A stretch of 64,000 nt of DNA, taken from positions 3,100,001 through 3,164,000 of the forward strand of contig OX596337.1 in the NCBI GenBank assembly GCA_951394405.1. Direction: 5' to 3'. Origin of the DNA: Coprinellus micaceus. Taxonomy: Eukaryota; Basidiomycota; Agaricomycetes; Agaricales; Psathyrellaceae. The notes below the pieces were generated by a model. The model saw nothing but the letters and a program-made list of their open reading frames with translations, was not told the DNA's origin and did no database searches. Below are positions 50,501 through 63,624 of this stretch, one piece after another. A program made the position numbers and the translations under genes. The stretch's first letter is position 1. Each line of letters opens with the position of its first letter.

Positions 50501-52248
50501 CAAAAAATAGCAGAAGATAATCCACAAGCATCTTCGAACCCAACCAGTGAGTAAAGCTAACCGTTAGGTTTGTGTTTTTGGGAGGCTGACGACTGGCATT
50601 TTGAAAAGACGGAGAGCCAGATGACGCTGAGCGCAAGGCGAAAACCTTGAACCTCAACACGTACAAATTCCATGCCCTAGGTGACGTTGTATCCACAATA
50701 CGGCAATTCGGGACGACAGACTCATATTCAACCCAAATGGTAAGTTCCTTGCCTGCTCTGATGGACGTGTACGCTGAGCTGACCACCTGATAATACAGCC
50801 AGAGCGCTTTCACCGGTACCCCAAGATGCACTACAAACGAACAAGCAAGAAAAATGTCAACACTCAGCTGTCACGAATCCAAATGCGACAAGCCCGAATT
50901 CGCAAGCTGCGCAAGCAGCTCATCCCTGACCCTGAGGAGGGATACATAGACGAGGATGCGCAGAGTCGCCCATACTTTATCGGGAAGTCACAGAACTGCC
51001 CCATCAACCTGCCTAGCCTCTTGCAGCCTAACAGACGAGATCCTGCCACGAAGGTAACGTTCACGACTCCTGGGAACTCCCTTGCTGTGAACTAACCTTC
51101 CAAACATTAACAGGACTTCATGTCGAAGATGAGAAGACACCTTCTTCCCCGGGTATACGAGGTTCTCTTTCAAGAGGCCAAAGCTGTCGCCGACCCGGAC
51201 AGCGCACAAATCCAGCTTCTCGGTTCCTTAATTCACGCCTGCAATGACGTCGAGTTCCTCAAGACCCCAGAGGCGGCTCTGGATGCCGATCAAATCTACT
51301 TCCACTCAGAACGGATTTACGAGCACAACATTTTACATATCAACTTCACCTCCTACGATGTCCGACGGGAGACCGACATCGTGAACCCCAAGACATCGCG
51401 CCAAGATGTGATGTGTCTACGGTGTGTGGATGAAAAGGAACAATCAGACCAGTCCACCAGTCCACCGACGCCTCCCGGGCTGCATCGATTCGTCCATGCC
51501 CGAGTTTTAGGCATCTTCCATACCAATGTCGTGTACCGTGGCAGGGGCTCATCGGACCTCCGCAGGCGGCGATTCGACTTCCTTCTCGTCAGGTGGTTCG
51601 AATTTTTGGAGGATTCCTCAGACCCCAAACGTCTCGATCGTCTCGCCCTATCCCTGGTCAGCGAAGAATCTGCCATTGGATTTTTGGATCCAGCAGACGT
51701 CCTACGAGGGTCTCATATTATCCCGCGCTACTCTCTAGGGCGCCGGCACCCAGAGAGCAATGGGTCCAACTGCTTGTACCCAAGCACACACACTAGCGAT
51801 AGGATAGTCTCAAAGCTAGCACGGGATTGGGAAGACTGGGAGGAATACTACGCTAACCGGTATGTTGCACAGTTGCAGTCTCGCTTCTGCCTTTGCAGTA
51901 TCTTTCATCTCCCTTTACTAATATAACCTTCCCAGCTTCGTCGATAGAGACATGGTCATGCGGTACCTGTGGGGTCACGGAGTCGGGCATCTGTACTCCC
52001 ACTCCGACGCCCCTGACAAACCTCCAGATGACCTTTCAAACAATGGTCAACCCCTTGGGCACTCCCTGGAGGAGCCGGAAGAGGAGGGGATGGAGGGAAT
52101 GTCCCAAGGAGGCTCGGAAGACCATCACGATTCCCTGGAGGACTTGGAAGGGGAGGAGCTGGAAGTTTTTTGTGATTCTGAGAGGGATGACTCAGACCTG
52201 GATCCCCAAGAACCAGAAGACGACACCTATGAGGACGAAAGATGGTGA
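47518..52248 (+). CDS. Plavaka-type (CACTA-like) transposase, apparently complete
   Basis: Multi-exon gene whose parts read through without an obvious lesion. It starts MGEVYDPDLPNQPW with a C2HC-like finger (CVCRKQFMQPNAYGLHINRC). It continues through NKFGLYKVFPMPTSGD, YHSPAFLQAYEELQ, DATMLASFGTAKVWPLYMFY, LLTHCQREFFHEQW, PRIFTYSADYPEKILLASIK with CPRC, VVDVMHEVELGVWKAVFIQL and FGKDTIRRFTNN. It ends with the family's AHL/PRYSLG-like, YYANRFVDRDMVMRYLWGHGVGH block and an acidic tail. Introns identified include 47,888-47,939, 48,968-49,021, 49,219-49,275 and several downstream. Plavaka elements are DDE DNA transposons common in basidiomycetes. Terminal inverted repeats were not found by eye. 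Confidence 0.85.
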
Positions 52249-53015
52249 TACGCATTTAAGACGCGTTCTTCCTATTGGGTGCAGGGCTCTACTCTCCTAT
52301 ACACTCCCCAGTTTGCTAGTAGAAGCCACTATGAACGTCTTTGTTGCAACGCTGTGGTTTATTACAATATTTACATAGCGCCTGATCTTCCCTTTTCCCG
52401 GACTTTTGAAAGCTAGCCAACAGTTCCCCCCGATGTGTTCTCACCGTTGTACTTGGAAATTGAACCAATACAGCGGCGACAGTCATACCGCTTTCTTTCC
52501 TCGAGGAGGGAATTTCCTGGGGACGATTGGATGCCCTCTGAAAGGCTGGGGGATCCCATCAGCGGTGACCCGCCAATGATCTGTCGCCTCTCACTTCAAA
52601 TGTTTGCACATACCCGGCAGTCTGAAATGCGCATGTAAGTGCTGGACCAGGGCGGTAGCACACACCTATCGTGACCCGATCGTATGGTACCATTCTCGGT
52701 CCTCTGACACATGCCCCCATACTGGGGGGTATCGTATCAGCCGCGGCCATCCTGAAATCATCATTGTCCCGCTATTACAGAGATGGCTCATATCTAACAG
52801 GTTTGTATCCGCGGATAACATGTGGACCAGTCCAGTGTCATGCAATTATCATGGCCCGACCGTGGGCTGTCTCCCTTGGCCTTCTGACGCGCCCTCCCCT
52901 CCTGGGAGAGCCTGCTCAGCTGGGAGTCAACAATTATAATCCTTGGCCGCGATCAGATCAGCGGCATCATGAAGGCCATTCTGGGGCATCACCACCTCGA
53001 AAAACCATTGTCGCT
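52249..53015. other. Right end of the insert, no gene recognised
   Basis: A plus-strand frame spans 52,671-53,027, but it has no start context or known motif and crosses the proposed insertion edge, so it is not called. No hairpin or inverted repeat matching the left end was found. Confidence 0.4.
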
Positions 53016-54674
53016 CGATTTTCCTGATGGAATGGTATGCTGATCACCGAATCCCTTCTTGTCGTCTTTGTTGTTCATGAGGGCCCCAGCTAGTGCGGTT
53101 GCCTTGACTCCTCCCCTTGTAGATGCTGCGATTGCGGCCTCTTCCTCTGGTGTAAGGGGTGAATCCTTTCTGCTTGGGTTCAAGGCCTCTCGCACCTTCG
53201 CCGCATTAGCTTTATTGGCGAGTAGGATAGGTGGATCGAGATTTTTCTCCTCCCAGAAGGCGCCCATGGCTGCTGCGCCACCCTTGAAGCTGTTCTGGTC
53301 CTTGTGCATGCAGCACCCAGCCCAGACAAACAGGTCCAACGCAAATCGTGCCTCCTCAGGTAAGCTCTCGTACTCCTCTTTTCCAAGCTCGCGTTTCAAC
53401 CCATCCATGAGCTGCTCTTCGTGCACCGACTGTTCCACCTCTGTCAACCCCTTCCATCGCTCCAGCCCACCCAAGCCATCGATCATCTTAGCCTTTCGCT
53501 CGTTGAGAAAGGCCAGAAGCTCGACAAGGTCCTTCTCAAGCATTCTCTGCTCTCCCAGCTCCATCTCCGTCTCCTTGGTTTTCCAGTCCTTCAAGATGGT
53601 AAACGAAGCCTGTTCTCCGTTCGCATGATCGCTGATCATCCCCTTTAGCTTCAATGCAAATTGTCGAAGGGAGAACGAGGCATTTGACCGCTTTGCGAGA
53701 GGAGAGTCGCTATAAACGTCAAAGACGGCCTCTAGAAGTTGGAGCCACTTATTGGCTGACGTTTTCGCGCTGTGGTCTACGGTGGATGCGACTCGAACTA
53801 GTCGTGTCACAGGAGTTGAGTTGGGGTTCGGGGTCGACTCCCCAATGGCGTAGTTTGGGACACGAACGGTGACGTGGTGAGACTGGTAGTTTATACTGCG
53901 ATTTGACGTGCTATCCTGGCTGATTGTGATGCCCTCGTTCAACCGCAGCTCGTGCCCCAACTGCATGTCCGCAGCGGCTAGTGCTTCAAGTACACAGCGC
54001 TGAACGGTACGTCGTGACATGGCGCGTGTAATGTTGACCCCAAATGAAGCAGCAATACGGATGATGAGAGGGCCGATTTTCGAGGGTGCACATCCAGATT
54101 TATGCAAGTGTCGTGCAAGGTCCCGGGTCTGGGCGTTGTACGTGGTTGCGTGGCCTTTCTGAGTGAGAGATGCACGATTCCTGAGGGATTTCTTGGAGCT
54201 GCGGGTAGACGTGCAGTGTGCGGAAGCTCCGAAGCGGATAATACGCTTGTTAAGCGCCCGTATTGATGCCTGGTACCGGACTTTATCTTCAGAAGCTGCG
54301 GCAATGTGCTGGTGCAAACTCTCCATGCGGGCTTGTAGGCTAATGTTGGCAGCCTTGAGGTCCACGATGACAGTTTGCTGGTGCTTCAATGTCTTCTCCA
54401 TTTTTTCCTTCATATCCTTCTTCTCTTTCTTCAACCCCTTCACCCTCGCAGCCGCACGCAAGTAACTGCGCCGACTATTCGCCGCCTTCTTTTTCCATTC
54501 CTCGACCTCGGCATTTGTGACTTGTTTTGGTGGAACTGAAGTAGTTGCACGGGGCGCCGGGGGAGGGATGTTCTCTTTATTAGTTCGTCTTCTGCTCTTC
54601 GCAAAATTCGTAGTGTAACTTTCTTCCTTTTTCTTGGAGGCAGGCCTCTTGCCAAAGGGCCGTGGGTGCCCCAT
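53016..54674 (-). pseudogene. N-terminal half of the transposase-like multicopy protein (split gene)
   Basis: Single minus-strand frame from ATG 54,674, about 550 aa. The first 130 residues are basic (nuclear-localisation-like) with a Lys-rich coiled coil. Next come AMSRRTVQRCVLEALAAADM, ISQDSTSNRSINYQSHHV, STVDHSAKTSANKW, a KLKGMISDHANGEQAS block, WAGCCMHKDQNSFKGG, and TRGGVKATALAGALMNNKDDKKGFGDQH. I recognise these as the N-terminal and central part of the family whose C-terminal part lies at 19,677-20,904. Similarity stops just after KKGFGDQH, and the frame then runs into unrelated sequence and stops. A frameshift near 53,035 would be needed to continue in the family's frame. Function not established. 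Confidence 0.7.
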
Positions 54675-55460
54675 ACGCGCAGTTATTAGTATGTCTGCAT
54701 TGAAGAAATATGGTTAAGAGGGAAATTTTTGATACATAAAGAGGGCACATACATTAATCTGCCATTTTAAAAGCATATGAATCGTCTGAAAGAGCACTTA
54801 CGGTCTTTTCAAGGTTATGTGTTGTCACTGACGCGCCGATATTCGCGTTAGGCGCGCGTTACATAATCCAATTATCCGCGTCAAAGGGGCTCGTAAGTAA
54901 AGTACACATTGTGAGGGGGGAAACACATCTTTCATCGAAATTCTTTCACTCATAGGGTATGATCCTCAATTGCGACAAAATAGTCCTTTAGAAACCCCCG
55001 ATTTCGAACAGGAGGCATGCTTTCTGGGGTGAAACCACGTCGGAAATTAAGAAAATTTGAGGTTTTAAAGGACTAAAAGGCTTTAAATTACCTCGCAGAT
55101 ATTTCTGTGTAGTCAAATTTATGAGATAGGCAGTGTGCAGCCCACAAAGTGCACCGGACAGGTTTTGGGTTCAGTTGGCGGGGAGCAAACACTACCAAAC
55201 ATTCCGGCCCTTTTGCGGGCGTTGCCCACCCCCATAAACTGACAAACCAATTCCAAATGCTGGGATAACATTGAAGCGGACCCGTTCTTACAGGAACTGG
55301 ATACTACAGATCCAAGTACTAAGTACATGCAAAGAGAACAACAAATCGAAAGTCTGATCGATGGAAAGGCAGACGAAACCCGAACAATATGATATAGGCA
55401 AGAGAGAGGGTACACTGAGAGCACAAATGGTATTCAAGTCAATGGAGTAGGTAAAGGGGA
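54675..55460. other. Intergenic, AT-rich, no gene recognised
   Basis: Promoter side of the split gene and 3' flank of NUP98. A CG-rich inverted repeat, TGACGCG at 54,829-54,835 and CGCGTCA at 54,877-54,883, stands out within AT-rich DNA. No gene was seen. Confidence 0.45.
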
Positions 55461-58400
55461 CTAGAAATGGTCCACTTTAAACGTCCATTTACCCGTCTCC
55501 ATATCGAAGTTCTCAAAGTGGGTGTCCTTCATGTTCTTCAGCCTCTTCAGATGCCTCTGCACGTTGGGGTGATCTGCTTCCTTTATGGGCTCCCTCGTGG
55601 CCTTGTCCACTGGCCAACACCTCTCCAGAGTAATCTTGGCGTTTACATTCAACCCAGAACCAGGGGGAGGCTTGTCTGCGTCTTCGCTGTCAGGATAGAC
55701 GCTGCACTCCTTATCCTCGAAGTGGATGACGTCACCCAAAAGGGCACCCAGTTTTGACAGGCCCGTGAGGTCAACTGGGTCCAAGAACTCGATCTTGCCA
55801 TAACCGACCCTTCCAACGACCAAACCCTTGAACGCCGAAAGCTCGTCGTATCCGAGAGCCTTCAACGAATTCAAGTCAGGTTTCACCCAGTAATCGCCCT
55901 CCTCCAAAGTACCAGAAGAACCACCCAGCTGCTCAGCGACGTTCTTCGTGCTGGGTGCGGCCGTGAACTTGTTGGGACTCTTCTTTGGTGGTGCACGAGG
56001 TGCAGGGGTAGGCGAGTCTAGATGCTGGCTGCTGTTCTTCGCCGCGAGCGCAGCAGCTTCACTCTCCCTTGCAGCGATGCTCAATGCCGGGCTAAAGACA
56101 ACCCTGCCTCCAGGAATGGGGCTGCCTGACTTTACGAACAGCTGGGAGGGCTCAACCTTCTTGTCCAAAATAACCTTCTTGACGCTCTGTCGGCTGCCAC
56201 TACCCAAAGCAGGGCTCCCAGCGCGACCAAGGATATCGGGACCAACAGATCCTGCACGCGACTCGGTCAACGACAACGCACCAGGCTTGCCGTTAAGCAA
56301 GGTCGACCCAGTGAATGGATTCCCAGGCGAGTGGACGGTTGCTGCCGCCGAAGCACCAAATCCACGAAGCTTAGAGCTGGCAGGGGCGAAGGTTTGGGGA
56401 GCGCGAGCAACGGGAGCACGGGTCGGGATGTCCACAAAGAAAGGAGCCTTCTTCTTAGGCTGGGTTTGGTCGAGGTCGACGAGGCGGGGACCAGGAGGGA
56501 GCATGTTGAAAATGGGAAGATTGGATCCAATAGGCTGATTGATCGTGGCCGTCAGAGAAGCTTGGGGAGGAGCAGCGGAAGCTCCGAACGCATTGGTTGA
56601 TCCAACGGCTGTCGACCCAAACAGCCCCCCTCCAGGTTGCCCGGTGGACATCGCAGTGCCCATCGCAGGTGCCGCAGGTTTGTTGCCGAAGAGACCCGAC
56701 CCGAAGGTCGACTGCTGGTTGGCGTTGTTTTGACCGAAGGTCCCCGTGCCACCGAATAATCCTCCACCAGCGGTCGCAGCGGGGGCAGCGGTGTTGGTCT
56801 GACCGAAGCCCCCAAAGAGGTTTCCCCCAGTGGTAGGGGCAGCAGGCTTGGCGCCGAAGAGTCCTCCTGCAGCGGGTTGCTGCTGCTGCTGCTGGTTGCC
56901 AAAAAGACCACCACCTCCGCCGCCGAAGAGTCCGCCTCCCTGTTGCGTATTTGCGTTGGTAGCGCCGAACACTAAAGGAAGGGTGAGTGCTCGTGGGCAA
57001 ATTTCAGGAAAATAGGCAAGCGTACATCCAGTTCCGACACCAGCCTGAGCAGGTTGCTGTTGCTGCTGGGTGTTCTGTCCGAACAATCCACCACCTTGGC
57101 TAAAAAGACCAGTTCCCGCCTGCTGCTGTTGGCCAGGCTGTTGCGGCGCACCGAATCCACCGAAGGTATTAGTAGCGGGGGCAGCCGCAGTCGTAGCTGT
57201 GCCGCCAAACAGTGGCTTAGCCGCGGTGTTGCCTACAAAGGAGTTAGAGCCCCGATATCAAATGGAAGAGAGATGCTTTACCGAATGCACCACCTCCAAA
57301 AGCATTCGTTGTTGCTGCAGGGGTTGAGCCGAACAGACCGCCACCAGCAGCTGGCTGGGCTGCGGTCTGGGTATTTTGGCCAAACGCACCGAACGCGTTG
57401 GTCGTTGCTCCCGTCGTGGATGCTGGATCGTATGTCAATCAGCTTGCCATCAAGTGGTACGAGGCAACATGAATCCACTTACGCGTAGCACCGAATGCAC
57501 CAAAGCCGGCAGGCTTAGCCGCGTTGGCGCTGGCGCCAAACGCATTGTTGTTTCCACCGAAAAGACCAGTGGATTGTTGCGGTTGCTGCTGTTGTTGGGC
57601 GCCAAACCCACCGAAGGCTGAAGTTGTAGCAGCTGGTTGAGCTGGTGTCGATCCAAATGCTCCTCCACCACCAAAGAGACCGCCACCTGTCGCAGGCTGA
57701 GCAGTGGTGTTTGTGTTTCCAAACGCACCGAAAGCGCCAGTTGCTGGTGCTGCTGGTGCTGCCCCAAATGCTGAGGCTGCTGGTTGTGCGGGAGTGGCAC
57801 CAAAGAGACCAGTGGAGGGTTGTGCAGCAGGGGTGGATCCAAAGGCACTTGGAGTCGCACCAAATGCACCAGTGGCAGAGGCAGCCTTACGGCCCTGGGA
57901 GTAGTCTTGGAAGCGCAGCTCCTAGGAGTATATCAGTAAACGAAGAGAAAGCAATAAAATTCGCGACACACGTCGAAGGAATACCCAGCATAGGGTGGCA
58001 TGCAGACGATGGATTGATACTGGGCAGTCTGGTTGCCGTCTTTTTCGTGGTGAGCTGCATATGTAGGGTTCGCGGTTCCGGTCGTAACCGCTGGAGGGGC
58101 TGCCGTGCCTAGAGCCGCTGCAAGATAATGAACTCGTCAGAGATACTGGCGACGGAGACATGGCAAGCAGATACGCACTTGTCCCAAACGCCGACGTCGC
58201 TGGTTTATTCTGTCCAAACAATCCTCCACCTCCAAATGCGCTAGTTGTCCCTGTCGTGGACGCCGCAGGCTGTCCAAAGAGACCGCCGGTCGTGGTGGTG
58301 GCTGCAGGTTGACCAAACGCGCCAGTGGTATTGCCTCCAAACGCGCCTGTTGTCCCAGTCGTTCCTCCTCCGCCGAACGCGCCAAATCCAGTACCTGCAG

Positions 58401-58810
58401 GCTTCGCACCGAAGGCGCTGGTGCTGGCGTTGGCAGTGTTCCCGAACGCTCCTCCGCCTGGATCATCGTCAGTCTCTACCACAGTTGAAGAACGTGTCGA
58501 ACGCGTACCAAACGCACCGGTCCCCCCTGTCCCTGCCGCCGGGGTACTCAGATTTCCAAACATCGGGTTTGCCGCTGGGGTCTGCTGTTGTTGTGGTTGA
58601 CCAAAGGCACTTGTGGAACCAAAAGCTGGGGCGTGTTGATATCACATTAGAATTCACAGCACAAAAGCCAGAACAATGACTCAATGCAATGAATGACTTA
58701 CCATTAGTAGTGTTCGTGGCACCGAAGGCACCCGGGGTACCGAAGGCATTGGTTCCCTGCTGCTGGTTCCCCTGAGGGTTTGCCCAAGACGAGGAGACGT
58801 TCCCGAACAT
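55461..58810 (-). CDS. NUP98: NUP98-type FG nucleoporin with GLEBS motif and autoproteolytic-type domain
   Basis: Nuclear pore protein; its GLFG/FG repeats form the transport barrier. Starts at ATG 58,810. Introns are 58701-58626, 58178-58118, 57971-57922, 57482-57423, 57281-57233 and 57025-56972, all in frame. FG and GLFG repeats fill the N-terminal two thirds. They are interrupted by a GLEBS motif (YQSIVCMPPYAGYSF, then DELRFQDYSQGR after an intron), which binds Rae1/Gle2. The C-terminal 150 residues are the Nup98 autoproteolytic domain: YWVKPDLNSLKALGYDELS, VGRVGYGKIEFLDPVDL, and a terminal TGKWTFKVDHF. The protein stops exactly at His-Phe, where Nup98-Nup96 precursors are cleaved, so no Nup96 part is fused here. 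Confidence 0.9.
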
Positions 58811-58999
58811 GGTGAGGACGTTGTTTTCAAAACCCAACGCTCGCGGGTTGACCAAGTCCGTGCGGCGAACAGTCTTTCCAACTCCGCCCCACTGTGCTCT
58901 CACGCACATTCACGCCCCGCCCTGCCGGCATCACGTGGCCCAGATTTTTGAGATTTTGGTTTTGGCGCCGTCTCCCCTGTGTTCACTACAATTTCCTCA
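58811..58999. promoter_or_regulatory. Divergent promoter NUP98 / RPA135
   Basis: The two start codons are 189 bp apart on opposite strands. No TATA box was seen. Confidence 0.5.
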
Positions 59000-61900
59000 A
59001 TGTCGGAACCGTCGGGGTCGACGTTCAACACACTAGCCCGTGAAAAAACATTCCGAAACCCCCCAACCAAGGGGTCCACATATGAGATCCTCAATGAATT
59101 CGTGACCCCGCACATCGAATCATTTAATGCACTCTTCGACGACTCTGGTTTGCCTGCGGGGGACGGAGATGGAAGTGGTCTCTTGTCTCTGGCGTTGAAG
59201 GATATTGGCGAGCGCGTTGTGTTCGACGGCCAGGGGTCTGATGGCAGCTGGGGAAATAAAATGCGAAGTACGTTGCTTCACCGGCTTTCCAGGAATAGGC
59301 ACTCAACTTGAATGTTAGTTTGGATCGAACAGGTTACCCTCGCAAGGCCTATGGTACCTGACAAGGACAGGACTGCGAAGGAGCGACGAGTCTTCCCAAC
59401 AGAGGTATGCCTTGTTCCATGGAACTATATCCTTCTCTAATACATCCCAGGCCCGCGAGCGCCTGACCACATATCGAGGGAGAATGACTATGAAACTCTG
59501 CTGGACCGATCCTTCAGGTCAAAAACACGAGATGCCCAAGGATTGCGGTCTTGTCCCGATTATGGTTCGAGTGAGTGACTGCCAATATTACCGCAATTCA
59601 ACTCTCAATCCATACAGTCAGTACGCTGCAACCTCCGCGGAATGTCATCTGCCGAGCTCGTAAAGCACCACGAAGAGCCTGAAGAATTTGGCGGCTATTT
59701 CATTATCAACGGAAACGAGCGTCTAATTCGTTACCTCATCCTTCCCCGCCGAAATCATGTTATCTCTCTCCTTCGACCCTCCTTCTCCAACCGTGGCCCT
59801 TCCTACACCCAATATGCCGTTCAGATCCGTTGTGTTCGACCAGATCAGACCGCCGTCACCAACACCCTTCACTACCTCGCCAACGGCAGCGCCATGTTCC
59901 GCTTCTCTTGGCGAAAGCAGGAGTATGTTATCCCCATCATGCTCATCCTTAAAGCCCTCGTCGACGCCTCGGACAAGGAGATCTTTGAGGGCGTCATCAT
60001 GCAAGACTACGACAACACCTTCTTGACCGACCGTGTTGAGCTCCTCCTTCGCAGCTTCAAGATGTACACCATGCACACGGGGAGCCAGTGTCTAGAGTAC
60101 CTGGGAGACAAGTTCAGGGTCGTCTTGGGCTTGCCGGAGGACTGGACGAACGCGGCTGTCGGCATCTGGCTGATCGACAAGCTCGTGTTGGTGCACTTGG
60201 GCTCTGCGAGAGATAAGTTCCGCATGCTCTTGTTCATGCTCAGGAAATTGTTCGCGTTGGTTTCCGGTTCATGTTCTTCCGACAACCCCGATTCCCCCCA
60301 GCACCAGGAGGTTCTCCTTCCAGGAAGCCTATACGGGATGATCATCAAGGAGCGAATGGAGGAAATTCTCAACAATATCCGTCTCAACATCTCTATCGAC
60401 GTGCGGAATGGGTCTCACGTCGACTTCAACGACAAAAAGTACTTCCAAAAGGTCATCTCGCGCGTCAACTTTGACATTGGCGCTCGACTGTCCAACTTCC
60501 TCGCTACTGGCAACCTCGTATCGCCAACAGGCCTTGATTTGCAGCAAGCCTCGGGTTTCACAATCGTGGCGGAAAAGCTGAACTGGTTGCGTTACATCAG
60601 TCATTTCCGTTGTATCCACCGTGGTGCCTTCTTCGCCGAGCTCAAGACCACCACTGTTCGTAAACTTCTCCCCGAAGCATGGGGTTTCCTATGCCCTGTC
60701 CACACGCCCGACGGTTCTCCCTGTGGTCTCCTCAACCATCTCTCTCGCACCTGCCGTATTACCACCCACCCCATATCCGTCTCCGTTATCCCCAACCTCC
60801 TTGCCGCTCACGGGATGACCCAAGCCTTCGCACCTGGTGTTGACGGCAAAAAGAATCTTTGTGTGCAGCTCGACGGCCGTGTCATCGGATGGGCGCGTCC
60901 CGCCGTCGCCCAACAACTTGCGAGGAATCTACGGATATGGAAGAGTGAGGGTAAAAACGATGTTCCACTTGACCTGGAGATTGGGTTCGTCCCCGAGTCA
61001 GATGGAGGCCAGTACCCCGGGTTGTACCTTTTCTCGACAAAGGCCCGGTTTATGCGACCTGTCAAGTACCTGGCGAATGGTCGTGACGACCAGATCGGGT
61101 CGTTTGAGCAGGTGTATATGGATATTGCGTGTACGCCGGAGGAGATTGAGGACGGTGTGTCGACGCACGTCGAGCACGATCCTACGAGCTTCATGTCGAT
61201 TCTCGCGAACATGACGCCATTCTCCGACTTCAATCAGGTTCGTACTCACATTTCTTACAAATTAATGCTCACTGACAACTGCACACCTTTCAGTCTCCTC
61301 GTAACATCTACCAGTGCCAGATGGGTAAACAAACCATGGGCACACCTTCCACGGCCATCCAACATCGAACCGACAACAAACTCTACCGTCTCCAAACCGG
61401 CCAAACCCCCATCGTTCGCCCCACTCTCCATAACAAGTATGGCTTCGACTCTTTCCCGAACGGCACTAACGCTGTCGTGGCCGTCATTTCTTACACTGGT
61501 TACGACATGGAGGACGCCATGATCCTCAACAAGTCCGCTCATGAGCGCGGCTTTGGGTATGGTACGGTGTACAAGTCGCAGATCATCGACTTAAAGGATG
61601 TGAGGGGTGCAACGAAGTCGTCAACGCCAACCTTACATTTCGGGTTGGGAAACGATATTCGGTTGACGGGCGAGAATCCTCATCATTGCAAGGAGCTGGT
61701 GGATAGAGATGGGTTGCCATTCGCGGGGGCGAGGATTGCGCCTGGGGACCCAATTGCAGGGTATACCGACGATACGACCGGGCGTACCAAGTTCATCAAG
61801 TATAAGGGTGACGAAACTGGGTATATCGATCAGGTTCGATTGCTGGGTGAGCTGTCACTGTCTATGCTTCGCCTGCATTCGTCTTGACTTTCGTTTCTCG

Positions 61901-63165
61901 CAGGTTCCGATGCAGGCGATTCCGAACTCCAGAAAGTGCATATCACTCTCCGAATCCCTCGTGCCCCCGTCATTGGAGACAAGTTCTCCTCTCGCCACGG
62001 TCAAAAGGGTGTGTGTTCGCAGAAGTGGCCCGCCATCGACATGCCTTTCAGTGAAAGCGGTATCCAACCCGATGTAATCATCAACCCCCACGCCTTCCCT
62101 TCCCGTATGACTATTGGAATGTTGGTCGAGAGTATGGCGGGGAAGGCTGGTGCGATGCAGGGTTTGGCCCAGGATGCAGCTCCGTTCAAGTACGCTCTAC
62201 CTCAGCTATGTCAAAAATATACGTTAACGTTCGGTCAGGTTCACTGAGGAAGATACAGCCATCGACTACTTTGGCAAGCAGTTGTTGGCATCTGGGTACA
62301 ACTACTACGGCAACGAGCCCATGTACTCCGGTATCACTGGACAAGAGTTTGCAGCAGACATCTACTTCGGCGTCGTCTATTACCAGCGCCTGAGGCACAT
62401 GGTGTTAGATAAGTTCCAAGTGCGAACCACTGGTCCTGTCGATCCGGTCACCAGGCAACCCGTAAAGGTGAGATTTCGTCCTACCGCCGCTTTATCTGCT
62501 TCTTGTCATTCCTTCCCATGTTTCAAGTCTGAGTCACCGTGCCCCTTCCGCTGTTCCTCCGTTCCCCCGTTCATTCATTTTGGGTGCATCGTCGCAACGC
62601 TATCGAGTTGCTCATTATTATCACTAATTAACGTCTCCGACATTCCGACATTGACACTGACAACCTGCTATTCTATCTCCACTAGGGTCGTAAACGTGCT
62701 GGTGGTATTCGTTTTGGAGAGATGGAGCGTGATGCTCTTATAGCACATGGAACGTCTTTCCTCCTCCAAGACCGTCTCATGAACTGCTCCGATTACTCAA
62801 CCGCCTGGGTCTGCCGGACCTGCGGCAGCCTCATCTCTCTTGGTTATGAGGATGTAAGCCTGGGGGAGATGGTATCAGGACAGTCTCAAAATCTCAAGCC
62901 CACTGGACCTGGGGGCGAGTACTGCAGGATTTGCAGAGCCGCGGCAGAGGAGCAGGAGGAGCGCGAGAGGCAGGCCCTGGCGACTGGGCAGCACTTGCAG
63001 AGACACCAGGCTGATGTGACGGTGGCGATTTCATCCCAACACGTACTCAACCGGGCGTCGTCGAAGGGCGGAGACCTCGATGTTGTTGCAATCCCCTACG
63101 TGTTTAGGTATCTCTGCGCGGAGTTGGCGTCCATGGGCATTGCTGTGTCGTTAGCCGTGAGGTAG
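59000..63165 (+). CDS. RPA135: RNA polymerase I second-largest subunit (RPA135/RPA2)
   Basis: Second catalytic subunit of the polymerase that makes rRNA in the nucleolus. ATG at 59,000. Introns are at about 59,268-59,316, 59,405-59,452, 59,571-59,618, 61,238-61,293, 61,847-61,903, 62,191-62,238 and 62,467-62,685. Pol I-type features are [16 protein letters not shown] at the start and [22 protein letters not shown] (fork). The catalytic-site region has [17 protein letters not shown], and later come [33 protein letters not shown] and the [18 protein letters not shown] block. The C-terminal zinc site has CRTCGS and CRIC. The early sequence resembles RPA2 more than RPB2 or RPC2. It is complete and intact, and shares a promoter region with NUP98. 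Confidence 0.93.
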
Positions 63166-63624
63166 GTAGACAGATAGGTAACTTGTGATTGGATCTCTCT
63201 CTCAGAGGGTTGACTGAGCATTGACTACTTGCATGGCCATGACCATCTTACATTTCCTTACACTTGTTGCAATACATTTTTTTTCCATGGGAGGTTCACA
63301 ACAGGCGTTAAGGTTCGCAATACGACAACGGCGTGTACAATGTTCAATGTTACAGAGGAAGGCATTTAGGTGTGTAAGGGTTCCCCACGAGGTAGCGAGT
63401 CAAGAAAGAATACGGAAGGTGTAATAAACTAAGTAAAACCTAATATCAATCAGATAAGACCGGGGTAAATAGTACTAATAGCAATCAAGAACGAAGGAAT
63501 AGGGAGGATGGGATGGTGGGCGGGAAGGTAAAAAAACATAGATGGACAACAACTGGGTGATACGATGATAATGAAACATAATATAAGAATCAACAAGGAG
63601 TGGACTGAAACGGAGGGCAAGCCA
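63166..63624. other. Intergenic between two convergent 3' ends
   Basis: 3' flanks of RPA135 and of the leftward partial gene. No feature was recognised. Confidence 0.45.

Noticed and set aside
52671..53027. Plus-strand open frame of 119 codons at the right edge of the insert
   Set aside because: No known motif, weak start context, and it crosses the proposed breakpoint.
54829..54883. TGACGCG...CGCGTCA inverted repeat as an element terminus
   Set aside because: Seven-base arms within one locus and no matching copy near 19.5 kb; could simply be a promoter feature.
56455..57000. Open frames overlapping the NUP98 repeats in other frames
   Set aside because: Shadows of low-complexity GLFG coding DNA; the NUP98 frame explains the region.
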